This document shows positions 18,288 to 27,686 of a stretch of 33,132 bases of DNA, in pieces; position 1 is the stretch's first letter, and the number at the start of each line of letters is the position of its first letter. Source of the stretch: an uncultured Cryomorphaceae bacterium (GTDB lineage Bacteria; Bacteroidota; Bacteroidia; Flavobacteriales_D; Parvicellaceae); NCBI GenBank assembly GCA_947311505.1, contig CAMZLL010000053.1, positions 1 through 33,132 on the forward strand, given 5' to 3'. The notes beneath the pieces were generated by a model, which saw nothing but the letters and a program-made list of their open reading frames with translations, was not told the DNA's origin and made no database searches. Made by a program: the position numbers and the translations under genes.

Positions 18288-18317
18288 TTTGTTCCTAGCT
18301 AGGTTATTCTATTTTTG
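18288..18317 (+). promoter_or_regulatory. Promoter of the M1 aminopeptidase gene
   Basis: TTTG (18288-18291), an 18-nt spacer and TATTTTTG (18310-18317) form an almost ideal Bacteroidota promoter. Transcription would begin near 18324, leaving a leader of about 25 nt before the ATG at 18349. Confidence 0.7.
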
Positions 18318-18348
18318 TATTTGTAACCAATAATTCAAACCTACACAT

Positions 18349-20271
18349 ATGAAATTATATACTATTATTATAATAGCTTTATCTTTATTACTCTTTTCTT
18401 GTTCTGACGTTGTTAGCACTGATGAATCCATTTCTGTAGAACAAAATTTAAATACAGATAGTTTAGCAATTGAAAATAAAGAAATTCAAAATATGGAATT
18501 GATTGACGAAAGAGACGACCATACATTGTCAAATTATGATGAGGTAAGTTCTCGCCACCTGCATTTAGATATAGAAGTAAAGTTTGATACAAAAACCATT
18601 GTCGGGTCAGTAACCCATACCATAGAAAATCTAACGGGATCAGATCACGTTATTTTTGATACCAAGGCATTAAATATTTCAAAAGTTGAATTAAACGATG
18701 GCAAAGAAGCTCAGTTTAAAATGGGAGAAGTAGATGAATTGTTGGGAACTCCTTTGGTTGTAAGCATTGATGAGAACACTACCAAAGTAACCATCTACTA
18801 TGAAACAACAGAGAAAACCGAAGCATTAGATTGGTTGATTCCATCGCAAACTGCTGGCAAGGAGCAACCATTTATGTACACACAAGGGCAGTCTATTTTT
18901 ACACGTAGCTGGATTCCATTGCAAGGAACTGTAGCATTAAGAATTACATATTCTGCAAAAGTAAAAGTCCCAAAAAATTTGATGGCAGTAATGTCTGCGT
19001 CTAATCCAGTTCATAAAAATGATGAAGGAATTTATGAATTCAATATGCCGCAGCCCATACCTTGTTACTTACTTGCCTTGGCAGTAGGAGATTTGGAGTT
19101 TGCCCCAATAGATCAGCGTACGGGTGTATATACCGAACCCTCTATGCTAGCTTCTTGTGTCTATGAGCTTGGAGATATGGGAACAATGGTAAACGAAGCT
19201 GAAAAACTATACGGAGCCTATCAGTGGGAGCGTTTTGATGTGATTGTATTGCCGCCTAGTTTTCCTTTTGGAGGGATGGAGAATCCGCGCCTGACATTTG
19301 CTACACCTACGATTATAGCTGGTGATAGAAGTTTAGTTTCATTGATAGCACATGAGCTTGCACATTCATGGAGTGGCAATTTAGTTACCAATTCTTCTTG
19401 GAATGACTTCTGGTTGAATGAAGGTTTTACAGTTTATTTTGAGCGTAGAATCATGGAAGCTATCTATGGTAAGGACTATACAGATATGTTGGCATTGCTA
19501 GGATATCAAGATTTATTAGAGACCTTAGAGACGGCTACACCAGATATGCAACGCTTAAAATTGCAGCTAAAATCACAGCATCCAGATGATGGAATGACAG
19601 ATATAGCTTATGAAAAAGGGTATTTCTTTTTGAGATTATTAGAAGAGCAAGTGGGTAGAGATAATTTTGATGCTTTCTTGATGGAGTATTTTGATTCTCA
19701 TAAGTTTCAAACTATTACTACAGAGAAGTTTTTGGTATATCTAAATGAAAAACTGATAGTACCTAGAAACATTGATTTAAATATTGAGGAATGGGTTTAT
19801 GAACCTGGTTTACCTGAGAATTGTCCAAAAGTGGTATCTAAAAACTTCAATGCTGTAGATGCAAATATGGTACAATTCTATGAGACAAACGATATTTCTA
19901 AATTGATAGATACAGATAAATGGAGTACACACGAATGGCTTCATTTTATAAGAAATCTAAAAGCAGAAACGACCGTTGAACAAATGACAATGCTTGATGA
20001 TGCTTTTCATTTTACACAATCAGGAAATAGCGAGATTGCTGCTATATGGTTTCAAAGAAGTATCAATATAGGATATGATAAAATTGATAAAGAATTGAAA
20101 GCATTCTTGATGAAAATAGGAAGACGTAAGTTTTTGATGCCTTTATATACTGCTCTGGCAGCAACTCCAGAAGGTAAAGAGAAAGCAATAGCAATATTCA
20201 AAGAAGCAAGACCTAATTATCATTATGTTTCTTACAACTCTATCAACCAATTATTGGGAGTTAATTTTTAG
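18349..20271 (+). CDS. M1-family metallo-aminopeptidase, leukotriene-A4-hydrolase-like lipoprotein
   Basis: The 640-aa product has a lipoprotein signal (LLLFSC, acylated Cys18), so it is membrane-anchored on the periplasmic or outer side. The M1 zinc site is intact: HELAH (335-339) and the third ligand E358 in WLNEGF, the HEXXH-X18-E pattern. The exopeptidase motif is GGMEN (308-312), in the PFGGMENPRLTF context typical of the LTA4H/aminopeptidase B subgroup. The C-terminal 180 residues are helical and match the LTA4H C-terminal domain. It removes N-terminal amino acids from peptides, probably for nutrition or peptide turnover. Epoxide hydrolase activity should not be assumed. It is monocistronic and converges on murI. 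Confidence 0.95.
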   Translation: MKLYTIIIIALSLLLFSCSDVVSTDESISVEQNLNTDSLAIENKEIQNMELIDERDDHTLSNYDEVSSRHLHLDIEVKFDTKTIVGSVTHTIENLTGSDHVIFDTKALNISKVELNDGKEAQFKMGEVDELLGTPLVVSIDENTTKVTIYYETTEKTEALDWLIPSQTAGKEQPFMYTQGQSIFTRSWIPLQGTVALRITYSAKVKVPKNLMAVMSASNPVHKNDEGIYEFNMPQPIPCYLLALAVGDLEFAPIDQRTGVYTEPSMLASCVYELGDMGTMVNEAEKLYGAYQWERFDVIVLPPSFPFGGMENPRLTFATPTIIAGDRSLVSLIAHELAHSWSGNLVTNSSWNDFWLNEGFTVYFERRIMEAIYGKDYTDMLALLGYQDLLETLETATPDMQRLKLQLKSQHPDDGMTDIAYEKGYFFLRLLEEQVGRDNFDAFLMEYFDSHKFQTITTEKFLVYLNEKLIVPRNIDLNIEEWVYEPGLPENCPKVVSKNFNAVDANMVQFYETNDISKLIDTDKWSTHEWLHFIRNLKAETTVEQMTMLDDAFHFTQSGNSEIAAIWFQRSINIGYDKIDKELKAFLMKIGRRKFLMPLYTALAATPEGKEKAIAIFKEARPNYHYVSYNSINQLLGVNF

Positions 20272-20337
20272 AAAATTCTGAAACTCTATTTGATTAGTGT
20301 TATTTTAGATTTTAAATTAATACCAATGCTTGATATA

Positions 20338-20355
20338 GAAAGCCTATTGGTTTTC
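20338..20355. terminator. Weak hairpin between convergent aminopeptidase and murI genes
   Basis: GAAAGCC, loop TATT, GGTTTTC forms a 7-bp stem with one wobble pair, touching the last base of the murI stop codon. There is no strong T-tract, so it is at most a weak terminator. The rest of the 83-nt gap shows nothing. Confidence 0.3.
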
Positions 20356-21182
20356 TAGTCTATTAAATGTATTTTTTTTGATTGAATTATTTTTCCTAAA
20401 AATAATTTTGCATTTTTATCAAATGCAGCTGGCGCATCTGTAGTGAAGTAGGTCGTATTTCCATTTTTACTGCATTTAACATCTATTTCTGGGTGTCTTT
20501 TTAAATAATCCTTGAGTGAAGCGGCTACAATTTCACCTTGGCTAAGAATAGTTATGTTTTCTGGTGTATGCTTTTTTATGAGGTCTATCAAAATAGGGTA
20601 GTGGGTGCACCCCAATATCAAAGTGTCTATTTGACTGTCTTTTTGCAAAATGTTATCAATATGATGTTTTACAAAGTAGGATCCTCCTTCATTATCAAAC
20701 TGATTGTTTTCAACGAGTGGTACCCATATTGGACAAGCCTCTTGCGTTATTTGTATTTGCGGGTGCAGTTTATTTATTTCTATGACATAAGAATTGGAGT
20801 TAACTGTTCCAGTAGTTCCTAAAATACCCACATGTTTTGAGGTGGTATGTGTTCCAACTATTTCAGCACTTGGTCGTATTACACCGAGCACACGTTTATT
20901 AGGAGCAAGCCTTGGAAGGTCATTTTGCTGTATGTTTCTTAGTGCTTTAGCAGAAGCGGTATTGCAAGCTAGGATAACCAATTCACACCCCATTTCAAAA
21001 AACGTTTTTACAGCTTGTAGCGTATATTCATATACTACATCAAATGAGCGTGTGCCATAGGGGGTTCGAGCATTGTCGCCAATATATATGTAGTCATACT
21101 CAGGTAGTTGATCTGTTAGTGATTTAAGAACCGTTAGTCCACCGTATCCAGAATCAAAAATGCCAATTGGTTTTTTACTCAT
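20355..21182 (-). CDS. murI: Glutamate racemase
   Basis: MurI interconverts L- and D-glutamate and supplies D-Glu for peptidoglycan. The 275-aa product starts MSKKPIGIFDSGYGGLTVL. It carries the two catalytic cysteines in their family motifs, ILACNTASA near residue 73 and ILGCTHYPIL near residue 190, as well as YIGDNARTPYG. Length is normal. It follows the ompH pair on the same strand, but a strong hairpin separates them, so it likely has partly independent expression. Confidence 0.96.
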   Translation of the reverse strand: MSKKPIGIFDSGYGGLTVLKSLTDQLPEYDYIYIGDNARTPYGTRSFDVVYEYTLQAVKTFFEMGCELVILACNTASAKALRNIQQNDLPRLAPNKRVLGVIRPSAEIVGTHTTSKHVGILGTTGTVNSNSYVIEINKLHPQIQITQEACPIWVPLVENNQFDNEGGSYFVKHHIDNILQKDSQIDTLILGCTHYPILIDLIKKHTPENITILSQGEIVAASLKDYLKRHPEIDVKCSKNGNTTYFTTDAPAAFDKNAKLFLGKIIQSKKIHLID

Positions 21183-21212
21183 GGTGTAAAGGTAAATAAA
21201 AAAGCAGATAAT

Positions 21213-21244
21213 AAAAAAGACGTATTAATTAATACGTCTTTTTT
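21213..21244. terminator. Strong hairpin terminator between the ompH genes and murI
   Basis: A perfect 14-bp stem (AAAAAAGACGTATT with AATACGTCTTTTTT) surrounds an AATT loop. A/T runs in both arms give a T-tract on either strand. It ends the bamA-ompH transcript on the minus strand, 22 nt after the last ompH stop. Confidence 0.85.
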
Positions 21245-21265
21245 TATAATGGGTTATTTAGTAGA

Positions 21266-21778
21266 TTATTCTGCTAATAATTTTGCTTTTACCGCATCGT
21301 TAAGATTGACGCCTCCTGCATAAATCAATGTAGAAGAATCCAAAACATAGTCCAATCCTTTTTCTTTTGCTACTTCTGCTGCTGCAGCTTTGATTTTTAC
21401 GACTATTTTATTTAAAAGATATTCTTGTCTTTCTTGAACTTTCGTTTGCATTTCATATTGCATTTCTTCCAGTTTTTTTCCGCTTTCCATTACGTTTTTG
21501 TACTCCATTTCTAATAGTGCTTGATCGCAGGCATCAGGATTTGTTTCACAATCTTTTTGTTTTTTCATGAAATTAGCTTCTTTTGTTTGGTACATTGTAG
21601 CAAATGTTTCAAACTCTTTTTTCAGTTCAGTAGCAAAATTTTCCATTTCTATATTTGCTTGTTCATATTCTGGAAGCGTTTGTAGTAAATCCTCTGCACT
21701 TATATGTCCTATTTTTTGTGCATTTGCGGTAATGGCAAACATTAGTATTGTTAGTATTGAATATAGTGTCTTTTTCAT
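21266..21778 (-). CDS. OmpH/Skp-family periplasmic chaperone (copy 2)
   Basis: The 170-aa product has a cleavable signal (MKKTLYSILTILMFAITANAQ). A short N-terminal strand (KIGHISAEDLLQTLPEY) is followed by a long charged coiled-coil hairpin and a C-terminal strand pair ending GLDYVLDSSTLIYAGG. This is the Skp architecture: a trimeric jellyfish-like holdase that carries unfolded outer-membrane proteins to BamA. Two cysteines (CETNPDAC) sit in the middle of the coil at the hairpin tip, an unusual touch that could form a disulfide. It lies immediately downstream of a diverged paralog. Confidence 0.9.
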   Translation of the reverse strand: MKKTLYSILTILMFAITANAQKIGHISAEDLLQTLPEYEQANIEMENFATELKKEFETFATMYQTKEANFMKKQKDCETNPDACDQALLEMEYKNVMESGKKLEEMQYEMQTKVQERQEYLLNKIVVKIKAAAAEVAKEKGLDYVLDSSTLIYAGGVNLNDAVKAKLLAE

Positions 21779-21831
21779 ATTATCTTTTTTTAGTTATTCT
21801 CTCAAATGAATTGAAAAATTATTGTTTATTG

Positions 21832-22341
21832 TTATTTTTTTAATTGTTTTAATAAATAATCACTCTTGTCATATTTGGTATTAACAAAAAGAATATTTGA
21901 GTTTTTACCTTTGTCAAATACAAAATCATATCCTTTGTCATCAGACATTTTTTTTATCGCCTTAGCTATTTCATCTTGTATTGGCTTTATTAGTTCTTGT
22001 CTTTTCTTAAACAAATCGCCTCCTACACCAAAACGTTGTTGTTGTAGTTTTTGCGCATCTTGTTGCATTTGAAAAATCTCTTTTTGTCTTTTCTTTTTTG
22101 CATCAGCTGGAAGTAAAATTTCTTCTTGCTTTAACTCAGCAATTTTTTTGTCGATACTAGCGTATGCTGCTTGAATTTCTGCTTGCCAAGTTTCGGATAA
22201 GTCGTCTATTTCTTTTTGGGCTTTTGTGTATTCTGGCATTTGACCAAGAACGTATTGTACATCTACGAAAGCGTATTTTTGTGCATTTACAGAACTCATA
22301 GTTCCAATTGCAAGCATTAAAACGAATATTATTTTTTTCAT
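21832..22341 (-). CDS. OmpH/Skp-family periplasmic chaperone (copy 1)
   Basis: The 169-aa product has a signal peptide (MKKIIFVLMLAIGTMSSVNAQ), then KYAFVDVQYVLGQMPEY, a Lys/Glu/Gln-rich coiled coil with a hairpin tip (EEILLPADAKKKRQKE), and a C-terminal strand (GYDFVFDKGKNSNILF). The predicted role is the same as for the next copy, delivering outer-membrane proteins to BamA. It is 49 nt downstream of bamA and 53 nt upstream of the second copy. The pair has diverged strongly outside the strand motifs, which suggests an old duplication common in Bacteroidota. Confidence 0.91.
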   Translation of the reverse strand: MKKIIFVLMLAIGTMSSVNAQKYAFVDVQYVLGQMPEYTKAQKEIDDLSETWQAEIQAAYASIDKKIAELKQEEILLPADAKKKRQKEIFQMQQDAQKLQQQRFGVGGDLFKKRQELIKPIQDEIAKAIKKMSDDKGYDFVFDKGKNSNILFVNTKYDKSDYLLKQLKK

Positions 22342-22390
22342 TGTATTCTATTTATTTCTGCGAATTTATAAATTTATTTTTGATTGCGAT

Positions 22391-24964
22391 TTACAGTTCT
22401 CCAAGATTCATACCAATTGTGAAATGGAACTGTCCATGATATCCTTGGTTTTGAATTTCTGTGTTATGAGATCCTTCACCCCTGGCACCTGGATCTACTT
22501 TGTCGAATCCCCAGCCATAGTCTAATCCCATAAGACCAAACATTGGTAAGAATATACGAACTCCTACACCGGCAGATCGTTTTACAGATAGCGGATTGAA
22601 GTCTTTATAATTGTTCCATGTGTTACCAGCTTCTGCAAATCCGAGCATATATATAGTAGCCGAAGGATTTAATGAAAGTGGGTATCTCAATTCCATTGTG
22701 TATTTACTTATCAAAGCTCCTCCATGTTGAGGTGAAAGTACGCCATCGTCATATCCTCTCATAGCGATGATTTCTCTACCGTCAATATTGAATCCTGTAA
22801 GTCCTGCTCCTCCCATATAGAATCTTTCAAATCCTGTAGTGGGCAATTTCTTATTGTATCTATTTAATAATCCAACTCCAATTCGAGCATTTACGACTAA
22901 TTTACGATCCTTTGTTAGAGGGGCAAACCATGAGGATGTAAATTTAATTTTGTTGTATTCCAGCCATTTATTGATTTCTTGATCGGTTTTTTGAGAATAA
23001 TCATCTATGCCATCAAAGAACGAGTATGTAGGTGTGGTTTTAAAGGATAATTTGGTTACTGAACCTGTACGAGTATATAGTTGTTGATCTTGCGAGTTTC
23101 TAGAGATACTAAATTTATAACTTAAGTTATTGGCATAGCCATTTGAGAAGGAGAAAATGTTTCCATAGTTATTAATGTCGTAATATTGATAGGATAACAA
23201 GTGTTGCACTACAAATTTATCATCAGGCCATTTCAATCTTTTACCTAACCCTACAGAAATACTTGGTATTTTTATATAAGCACGATCAAGGTTTTTTACT
23301 CTTTTTCCGTCTCCGTCTCTAACGATTTTATTGTTTGCGTCTCTTTTATAAATAGGATCTTGAGCTTGTACAGAGTAAGAGCCAGAAAGGGTGAAACTTT
23401 GTGGTTTTTTTCCTCCAAGCCAAGGTTCTGTAAATGAAAAATTATACGACTGGTACCAGTATCCATTAGATTGTGCTCGAATGGTTAGTCGCTGACCGTC
23501 TCCAGCTGGAAGAGGTGTCCAAGAGCCTTTTTTGAAGAGTTTTCTCAATGAAAAATTATTAAACGTTAAACCTAACGTTCCTACTACTCTTCCTGCTCCA
23601 AAACCACCAGAAAGCTCAATTTGATCACTTGGGCTTTCTTCTACCGTATATTCAATGTCAACTGTTCCGTCTGCGGCATTTGGTATTGGGTTTACACCCA
23701 ACGTTTCCGGATTGAAATATCCATTTTGAGAAAGTAATCTTTGTGAGTTAATTACGGCTTCACGACTAAACAAATCACCTGGTTTGGTATATAAATCTCG
23801 TATGATTACGTGATCAGAAGTTTTGGTGTTCCCGATTACAGATATTGTTTTAATTCGAGCTTGCTTACCTTCGTAGATTCTAAATTCTAAATCTACAGAA
23901 TCATTAGAAACTTGCTTTTCGCTAGGTGTAACTTGAAAGAATAAATGCCCATCATCCATATATAAAGAAGAAATGTCATTGCCGGCTGGATTCATATATA
24001 ATCGAGTATCCAATGTAGCTTGGTTGTATTCATCTCCAGGTTTAATTCCTAATATTGTATCCAACTGTCCATCTCTATATTTAACATTTCCTACCCAGTT
24101 GATGCTTCTAATGTAGTATTTATTTCCTTCATCAATATTCATTTTGATGTTTATAGTTTTCTCGTCAAAATCATAAACGGTGTCGTAGGTTATTTCAGCA
24201 TCTCTATAGGCGAGATCTACATATTTAGTTATAATGTTTTTCTTATCTTCTTTATATAATGAGCTGTTAAACTTTGATCTCCAAAAAAGTTTCCACCATT
24301 TTTTCTCTTTTGTTTTTTTCATCTGACGTTTTATTTTTCCGTCAGTCATTTGAGTATTTCCTTCTATAATGATTTCATTAATTTTATAACGAGGCCCTTT
24401 CACTACTTTGTAATGTATGTATGATTTTCCTGAAATGGTATCTGGTTTGGTATAGCTTGTTGCTGTTGCCTTAAAATAGCCTTTTTCTATAAAAACACCT
24501 TTAGCCACCCTATTTACTTTGTTTAGCAATTCAGGAGTGATGGATTGGTTTATTTTTATATTTAGATTTTCTTCTATTTTATTGTGCTCCGCACGTGTCA
24601 ATCCTCTTGATGGTTTTAAACCGATATACGCTTCGTGTTCGATAAGTTTTATTCTTAGGTATATGTTATTGCCCTGAACTTTGTCGGCTATTATTTGCAC
24701 ATCGGAATAAAGATCAGAATCCCAAAGAGATTTGATAGCTTGAGTAATGTCACTACCTGGAACTGTGATAACTTGCCCGATAGTCAACCCCGATTTTAAG
24801 CGTACCCAATTTTCATTGGTGTTATAGGAACCGTCAATAACGACATCGCTAGCTATGGTATATGATTTAGGAGAATCATAGCCGAAACTATTTAAGGTTC
24901 CTCCTTGTGTATATCCTAGTATAAAGGATACGCACAAGGTCAATAGAAGGATTATTTTATTCAT
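22391..24964 (-). CDS. bamA: Outer membrane protein assembly factor BamA
   Basis: The 857-aa product has a signal peptide (to about residue 20), a periplasmic chain of POTRA domains (about 25-440) and a C-terminal 16-stranded Omp85 barrel. The conserved barrel-lumen motif appears as MRGY (usual VRGF/Y). The third POTRA region contains a Lys/Trp-rich insert (MKKTKEKKWWKLFWRSKF), a form I associate with Bacteroidota BamA. It folds and inserts barrel proteins, including the T9SS and outer-membrane proteins seen elsewhere here. The start overlaps the uppS stop by 8 bp, which points to coupling, and ompH chaperone genes follow directly. Confidence 0.96.
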   Translation of the reverse strand: MNKIILLLTLCVSFILGYTQGGTLNSFGYDSPKSYTIASDVVIDGSYNTNENWVRLKSGLTIGQVITVPGSDITQAIKSLWDSDLYSDVQIIADKVQGNNIYLRIKLIEHEAYIGLKPSRGLTRAEHNKIEENLNIKINQSITPELLNKVNRVAKGVFIEKGYFKATATSYTKPDTISGKSYIHYKVVKGPRYKINEIIIEGNTQMTDGKIKRQMKKTKEKKWWKLFWRSKFNSSLYKEDKKNIITKYVDLAYRDAEITYDTVYDFDEKTINIKMNIDEGNKYYIRSINWVGNVKYRDGQLDTILGIKPGDEYNQATLDTRLYMNPAGNDISSLYMDDGHLFFQVTPSEKQVSNDSVDLEFRIYEGKQARIKTISVIGNTKTSDHVIIRDLYTKPGDLFSREAVINSQRLLSQNGYFNPETLGVNPIPNAADGTVDIEYTVEESPSDQIELSGGFGAGRVVGTLGLTFNNFSLRKLFKKGSWTPLPAGDGQRLTIRAQSNGYWYQSYNFSFTEPWLGGKKPQSFTLSGSYSVQAQDPIYKRDANNKIVRDGDGKRVKNLDRAYIKIPSISVGLGKRLKWPDDKFVVQHLLSYQYYDINNYGNIFSFSNGYANNLSYKFSISRNSQDQQLYTRTGSVTKLSFKTTPTYSFFDGIDDYSQKTDQEINKWLEYNKIKFTSSWFAPLTKDRKLVVNARIGVGLLNRYNKKLPTTGFERFYMGGAGLTGFNIDGREIIAMRGYDDGVLSPQHGGALISKYTMELRYPLSLNPSATIYMLGFAEAGNTWNNYKDFNPLSVKRSAGVGVRIFLPMFGLMGLDYGWGFDKVDPGARGEGSHNTEIQNQGYHGQFHFTIGMNLGEL

Positions 24965-25706
24965 TTTCTAGTAATTGTTCGCTAGTTTTTCCAAATCTTC
25001 GCTCTCTCGATTGAAATTGGTAAACTGCTTCGTATAAATTTTCTTTTTTAAAATCAGGCCACAAAACTTCAGTAAAATACAATTCAGAATACGCCACTTG
25101 CCACAGTAGGAAATTACTTATTCTACATTCTCCACTGGTTCTGATTAATAATTCTGGATCAGGAAAGTTTGCTGTATTGAGATAAGAACTTACAAGTGCA
25201 TCATTTATTTCTTTTGGAGCAATCTTTTTTTCTTCTATATCAGTGGCTATTTTTTTTATGGCATTGGTAATTTCCCAACGAGAACTATAACTTAATGCCA
25301 AAATCAAAGTGATATTAGTGTTGTTAGCTGTTGCTTTTTTACTTTCTTCAAGCGCTTGCTTACAACCTGGAGGTAAACTATCCATATCTCCTATTACTTC
25401 TAATCGCACTCCTTTTTTGTTTAAAGAATCTACTTCTGATGTTATGGTCTTTACCAATAAATCCATTAACGCATCTACTTCTTCTTTGGGTCTGTTCCAA
25501 TTTTCTGTACTAAATGCGTAGAGTGTAAGGTATTTTACCTTTATCTCAGCAGCAGCAGTTAACGCTTCTCTTACTGATTCTACACCGGCTGTATGTCCAT
25601 ATATTCGGTGTTCGCCTTTTTGTTGCGCCCATCTGCCATTACCATCCATTATGATAGCAATGTGTTGTGGTACTTTTTCTTTTATGATTTTGTCTTTAAA
25701 AGGCAT
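24957..25706 (-). CDS. uppS: Isoprenyl transferase (undecaprenyl diphosphate synthase)
   Basis: This 249-aa cis-prenyltransferase makes the C55 lipid carrier for peptidoglycan and surface glycans. The signatures are HIAIIMDGNGRWA with catalytic Asp21, TLYAFSTENWNRP, and the C-terminal DPELLIRTSGECRISNFLLWQ followed by AYSELYF and WPDF. Length and motifs are fully typical. It is overlapped by bamA and lies 179 nt downstream of the second DUF6089 gene. Confidence 0.97.
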   Translation of the reverse strand: MPFKDKIIKEKVPQHIAIIMDGNGRWAQQKGEHRIYGHTAGVESVREALTAAAEIKVKYLTLYAFSTENWNRPKEEVDALMDLLVKTITSEVDSLNKKGVRLEVIGDMDSLPPGCKQALEESKKATANNTNITLILALSYSSRWEITNAIKKIATDIEEKKIAPKEINDALVSSYLNTANFPDPELLIRTSGECRISNFLLWQVAYSELYFTEVLWPDFKKENLYEAVYQFQSRERRFGKTSEQLLENE

Positions 25707-25885
25707 TTTTGTCTTAATCTAAATTAGAAGTCTGCAAATTTCTAAAAAATAACGAGATACCCGCATTTTTATTAGAAATAAAAGTCCAAAATTTGTTAAT
25801 TACTTGTTCGTTGGTGATAACTTTATATATAGTAGCTGTCTTTGTGTTGATTAGCTGCTTGTTTTTAGGGAGGAAAACGTGCGGT

Positions 25886-26707
25886 TTACCATTTAGCACA
25901 AGTGGTATGTTCAAATAATCTAAAACTTAACGATATCCCAAACATATAATACCAATCTTTATTTTGGGCATTACCCCTCGAGTATCCTTCATTGGAATTT
26001 CTTAAATTTTGGTTTTCTAAGCTAGGGTCAGAAAGTTGAGCTGCTAAAAGTCCGCTTTCCTCATGGAGTAGGGAGGCATCCACATAGTTGCCACTAACAT
26101 CGTCTAAATAATCTGTAAATGTTTTTCTCACACCATATTCAATCCCCATTGAAACTCTGCTAGACAGATTGAATTTTACACCTACACCTACCGGTATGGA
26201 TAGTTGATTCAGATTATAGGGCTTTTTAGAGTTTTGAGAAGTTCCTTGTCCTTCTGTACCTAACGATTGAAGTTCTATCCAGTTGCCCTCGTATTGCCCC
26301 ATAGGATTCATTTTAAAATAGGTTAATCCTAAAAATAAATAGGGGGTTCCTCTATATCTTCTGCTACCTACTTCGTATTTTAAGTAATGGAATTCGATTA
26401 GCGGACCTATTTCTAAGATTTTTGATTGAAAATTTAGATTTCTATTAACTAACCGTTCCGATTCTGATTTGGAGTCAAATGCTTCTACTTTTCCGTACAT
26501 TAACTGAAATCGAAAGGACAACCTTTTGCTTTTTTTTATCTGATTTCTGTAAAATATCCCTCCGCTAAATTTAGTGTTCTCAAAATGTCCTGTAGGGTTT
26601 AAGTCTCCTATGTAATAAGAGCCTCCTGCCATTCCTCCAAATTCAGGAACTTGTGAGTAGCCATTTAAAATGTAACCTAAAAAAATAAGTGAAACTATTA
26701 TTTTCAT
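25886..26707 (-). CDS. DUF6089-type outer-membrane beta-barrel protein (copy 2)
   Basis: The 273-aa product has a signal peptide (MKIIVSLIFLGYILNGYSQ), then EFGGMAGGSYYIGDLNPTGHF, the typical opening of this family. Repeated amphipathic strands follow, among them PYLFLGLTYFKMNP, SIPVGVGVKFNLSSRVSMGIEYGVRKTFTDYLDDVSGNYV and the final GISLSFRLF. The family is conserved between nadK and uppS/bamA in many Bacteroidota and is thought to be an outer-membrane protein, but its function is unknown. The C-terminal ending (TTCAKW) lines up with that of the neighbouring copy (NNLPKF), so this reading frame probably ends correctly. The 25707-25885 spacer holds only a doubtful small ORF. Confidence 0.88.
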   Translation of the reverse strand: MKIIVSLIFLGYILNGYSQVPEFGGMAGGSYYIGDLNPTGHFENTKFSGGIFYRNQIKKSKRLSFRFQLMYGKVEAFDSKSESERLVNRNLNFQSKILEIGPLIEFHYLKYEVGSRRYRGTPYLFLGLTYFKMNPMGQYEGNWIELQSLGTEGQGTSQNSKKPYNLNQLSIPVGVGVKFNLSSRVSMGIEYGVRKTFTDYLDDVSGNYVDASLLHEESGLLAAQLSDPSLENQNLRNSNEGYSRGNAQNKDWYYMFGISLSFRLFEHTTCAKW

Positions 26708-26742
26708 TTTAAAGAAACGAATTATTGTATAATTTATTTTAT

Positions 26743-27624
26743 TTAGAACTTAGGAAGGTTGTTTCTGCCTTTTAAGAATTTATAATTAAATGTAAGCATT
26801 GTCAATAGAAAGGAGTCGTTTTCAGTAGCACCACCTCTTTGTTGTCCTGGATTTGTAGCATACGAATCATCAGAGTCGGAAATGTTATTTAAAGCGGGAT
26901 TTGCTAGGTATTGTTCCATTTCTGATGCGTTTGATTTATCTATATATGTGGTCGAAACATCGTCAATGTAGTCTGTGGTAGTATATCTTAAACCCATTTC
27001 TAGTCCTATACTCATTTGTCTTGAGAGTGCATATTTAAATCCCGCACCAAATGGCATAGATACTGCTATTTTTTTATACTTAACACCTTCTGTTTCTAAG
27101 GGGGCTAATTTCACCCATTTTCCATTATATTTAGCTTTTGGATTGAACCAAAATCCGCCAATTCCGATGAACATATAAGGCGAGATTCTTCTCACTTTCT
27201 TTCCGATGATACCTTTGCTTCTGTATAAATGTCCAAAATATTCTCGCATTGGATAAAATTCAAAACGACCAGAAAACTCTATGGCAGGTGATCTAAAATG
27301 TAAGTTTCGGTTGTTCCTAAAAGTTTCTGTGGTAAGTGCATCATCTCCGTTAAGTCTAGCATACGTTAGATCTCCTTTTATAGCAAACATTGGGGTTAAA
27401 AAATAGCGATATCCTACAGCAACTGATGGTCTAGTTAGTTTAAATTCAAGGTCTTTAAAGCCTGTAATACCTTTTGAACCTAAGGTGTTGGCTCCTCCTA
27501 ATTCCCCTAGGAAGTGAGACGTGCCAATAGCTACGGAAACTTCCCCTCTATAATATTTCCAATGTTGAGAATAGCCAAGGTGACTTGCTAAAAGGAGTAA
27601 AAAGGCGATGGTTAATGTTTTCAT
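26743..27624 (-). CDS. DUF6089-type outer-membrane beta-barrel protein (copy 1)
   Basis: The 293-aa product has a signal peptide (MKTLTIAFLLLLASHLGYSQ). The body parallels the adjacent copy: VAIGTSHFLGELGGANTLG near the start, YMFIGIGGFWFNPKAKY, SMPFGAGFKYALSRQMSIGLEMGLRYTTTDYIDDVSTTYID, and C-terminal strands. The shared strand order and the TDYxDDVS.xYxD block make the two clear tandem paralogs. Likely an outer-membrane barrel of unknown function, possibly tied to BamA or envelope assembly because of its conserved location. It starts 62 nt after nadK. Confidence 0.88.
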   Translation of the reverse strand: MKTLTIAFLLLLASHLGYSQHWKYYRGEVSVAIGTSHFLGELGGANTLGSKGITGFKDLEFKLTRPSVAVGYRYFLTPMFAIKGDLTYARLNGDDALTTETFRNNRNLHFRSPAIEFSGRFEFYPMREYFGHLYRSKGIIGKKVRRISPYMFIGIGGFWFNPKAKYNGKWVKLAPLETEGVKYKKIAVSMPFGAGFKYALSRQMSIGLEMGLRYTTTDYIDDVSTTYIDKSNASEMEQYLANPALNNISDSDDSYATNPGQQRGGATENDSFLLTMLTFNYKFLKGRNNLPKF

Positions 27625-27686
27625 TTTTATGTTTATTAATTACAAAAATAGAGTATTTATTATTAAGTCTGTTTTTTTTTGAATAT

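Noticed and set aside
25714-25914. 66-aa minus-strand ORF between uppS and the DUF6089 gene
   Set aside because: It begins inside the DUF6089 3' end, has no recognisable motif, and its composition is what AT-rich spacer DNA gives. The DUF6089 frame ends like its paralog, so a frameshifted extension is not needed.
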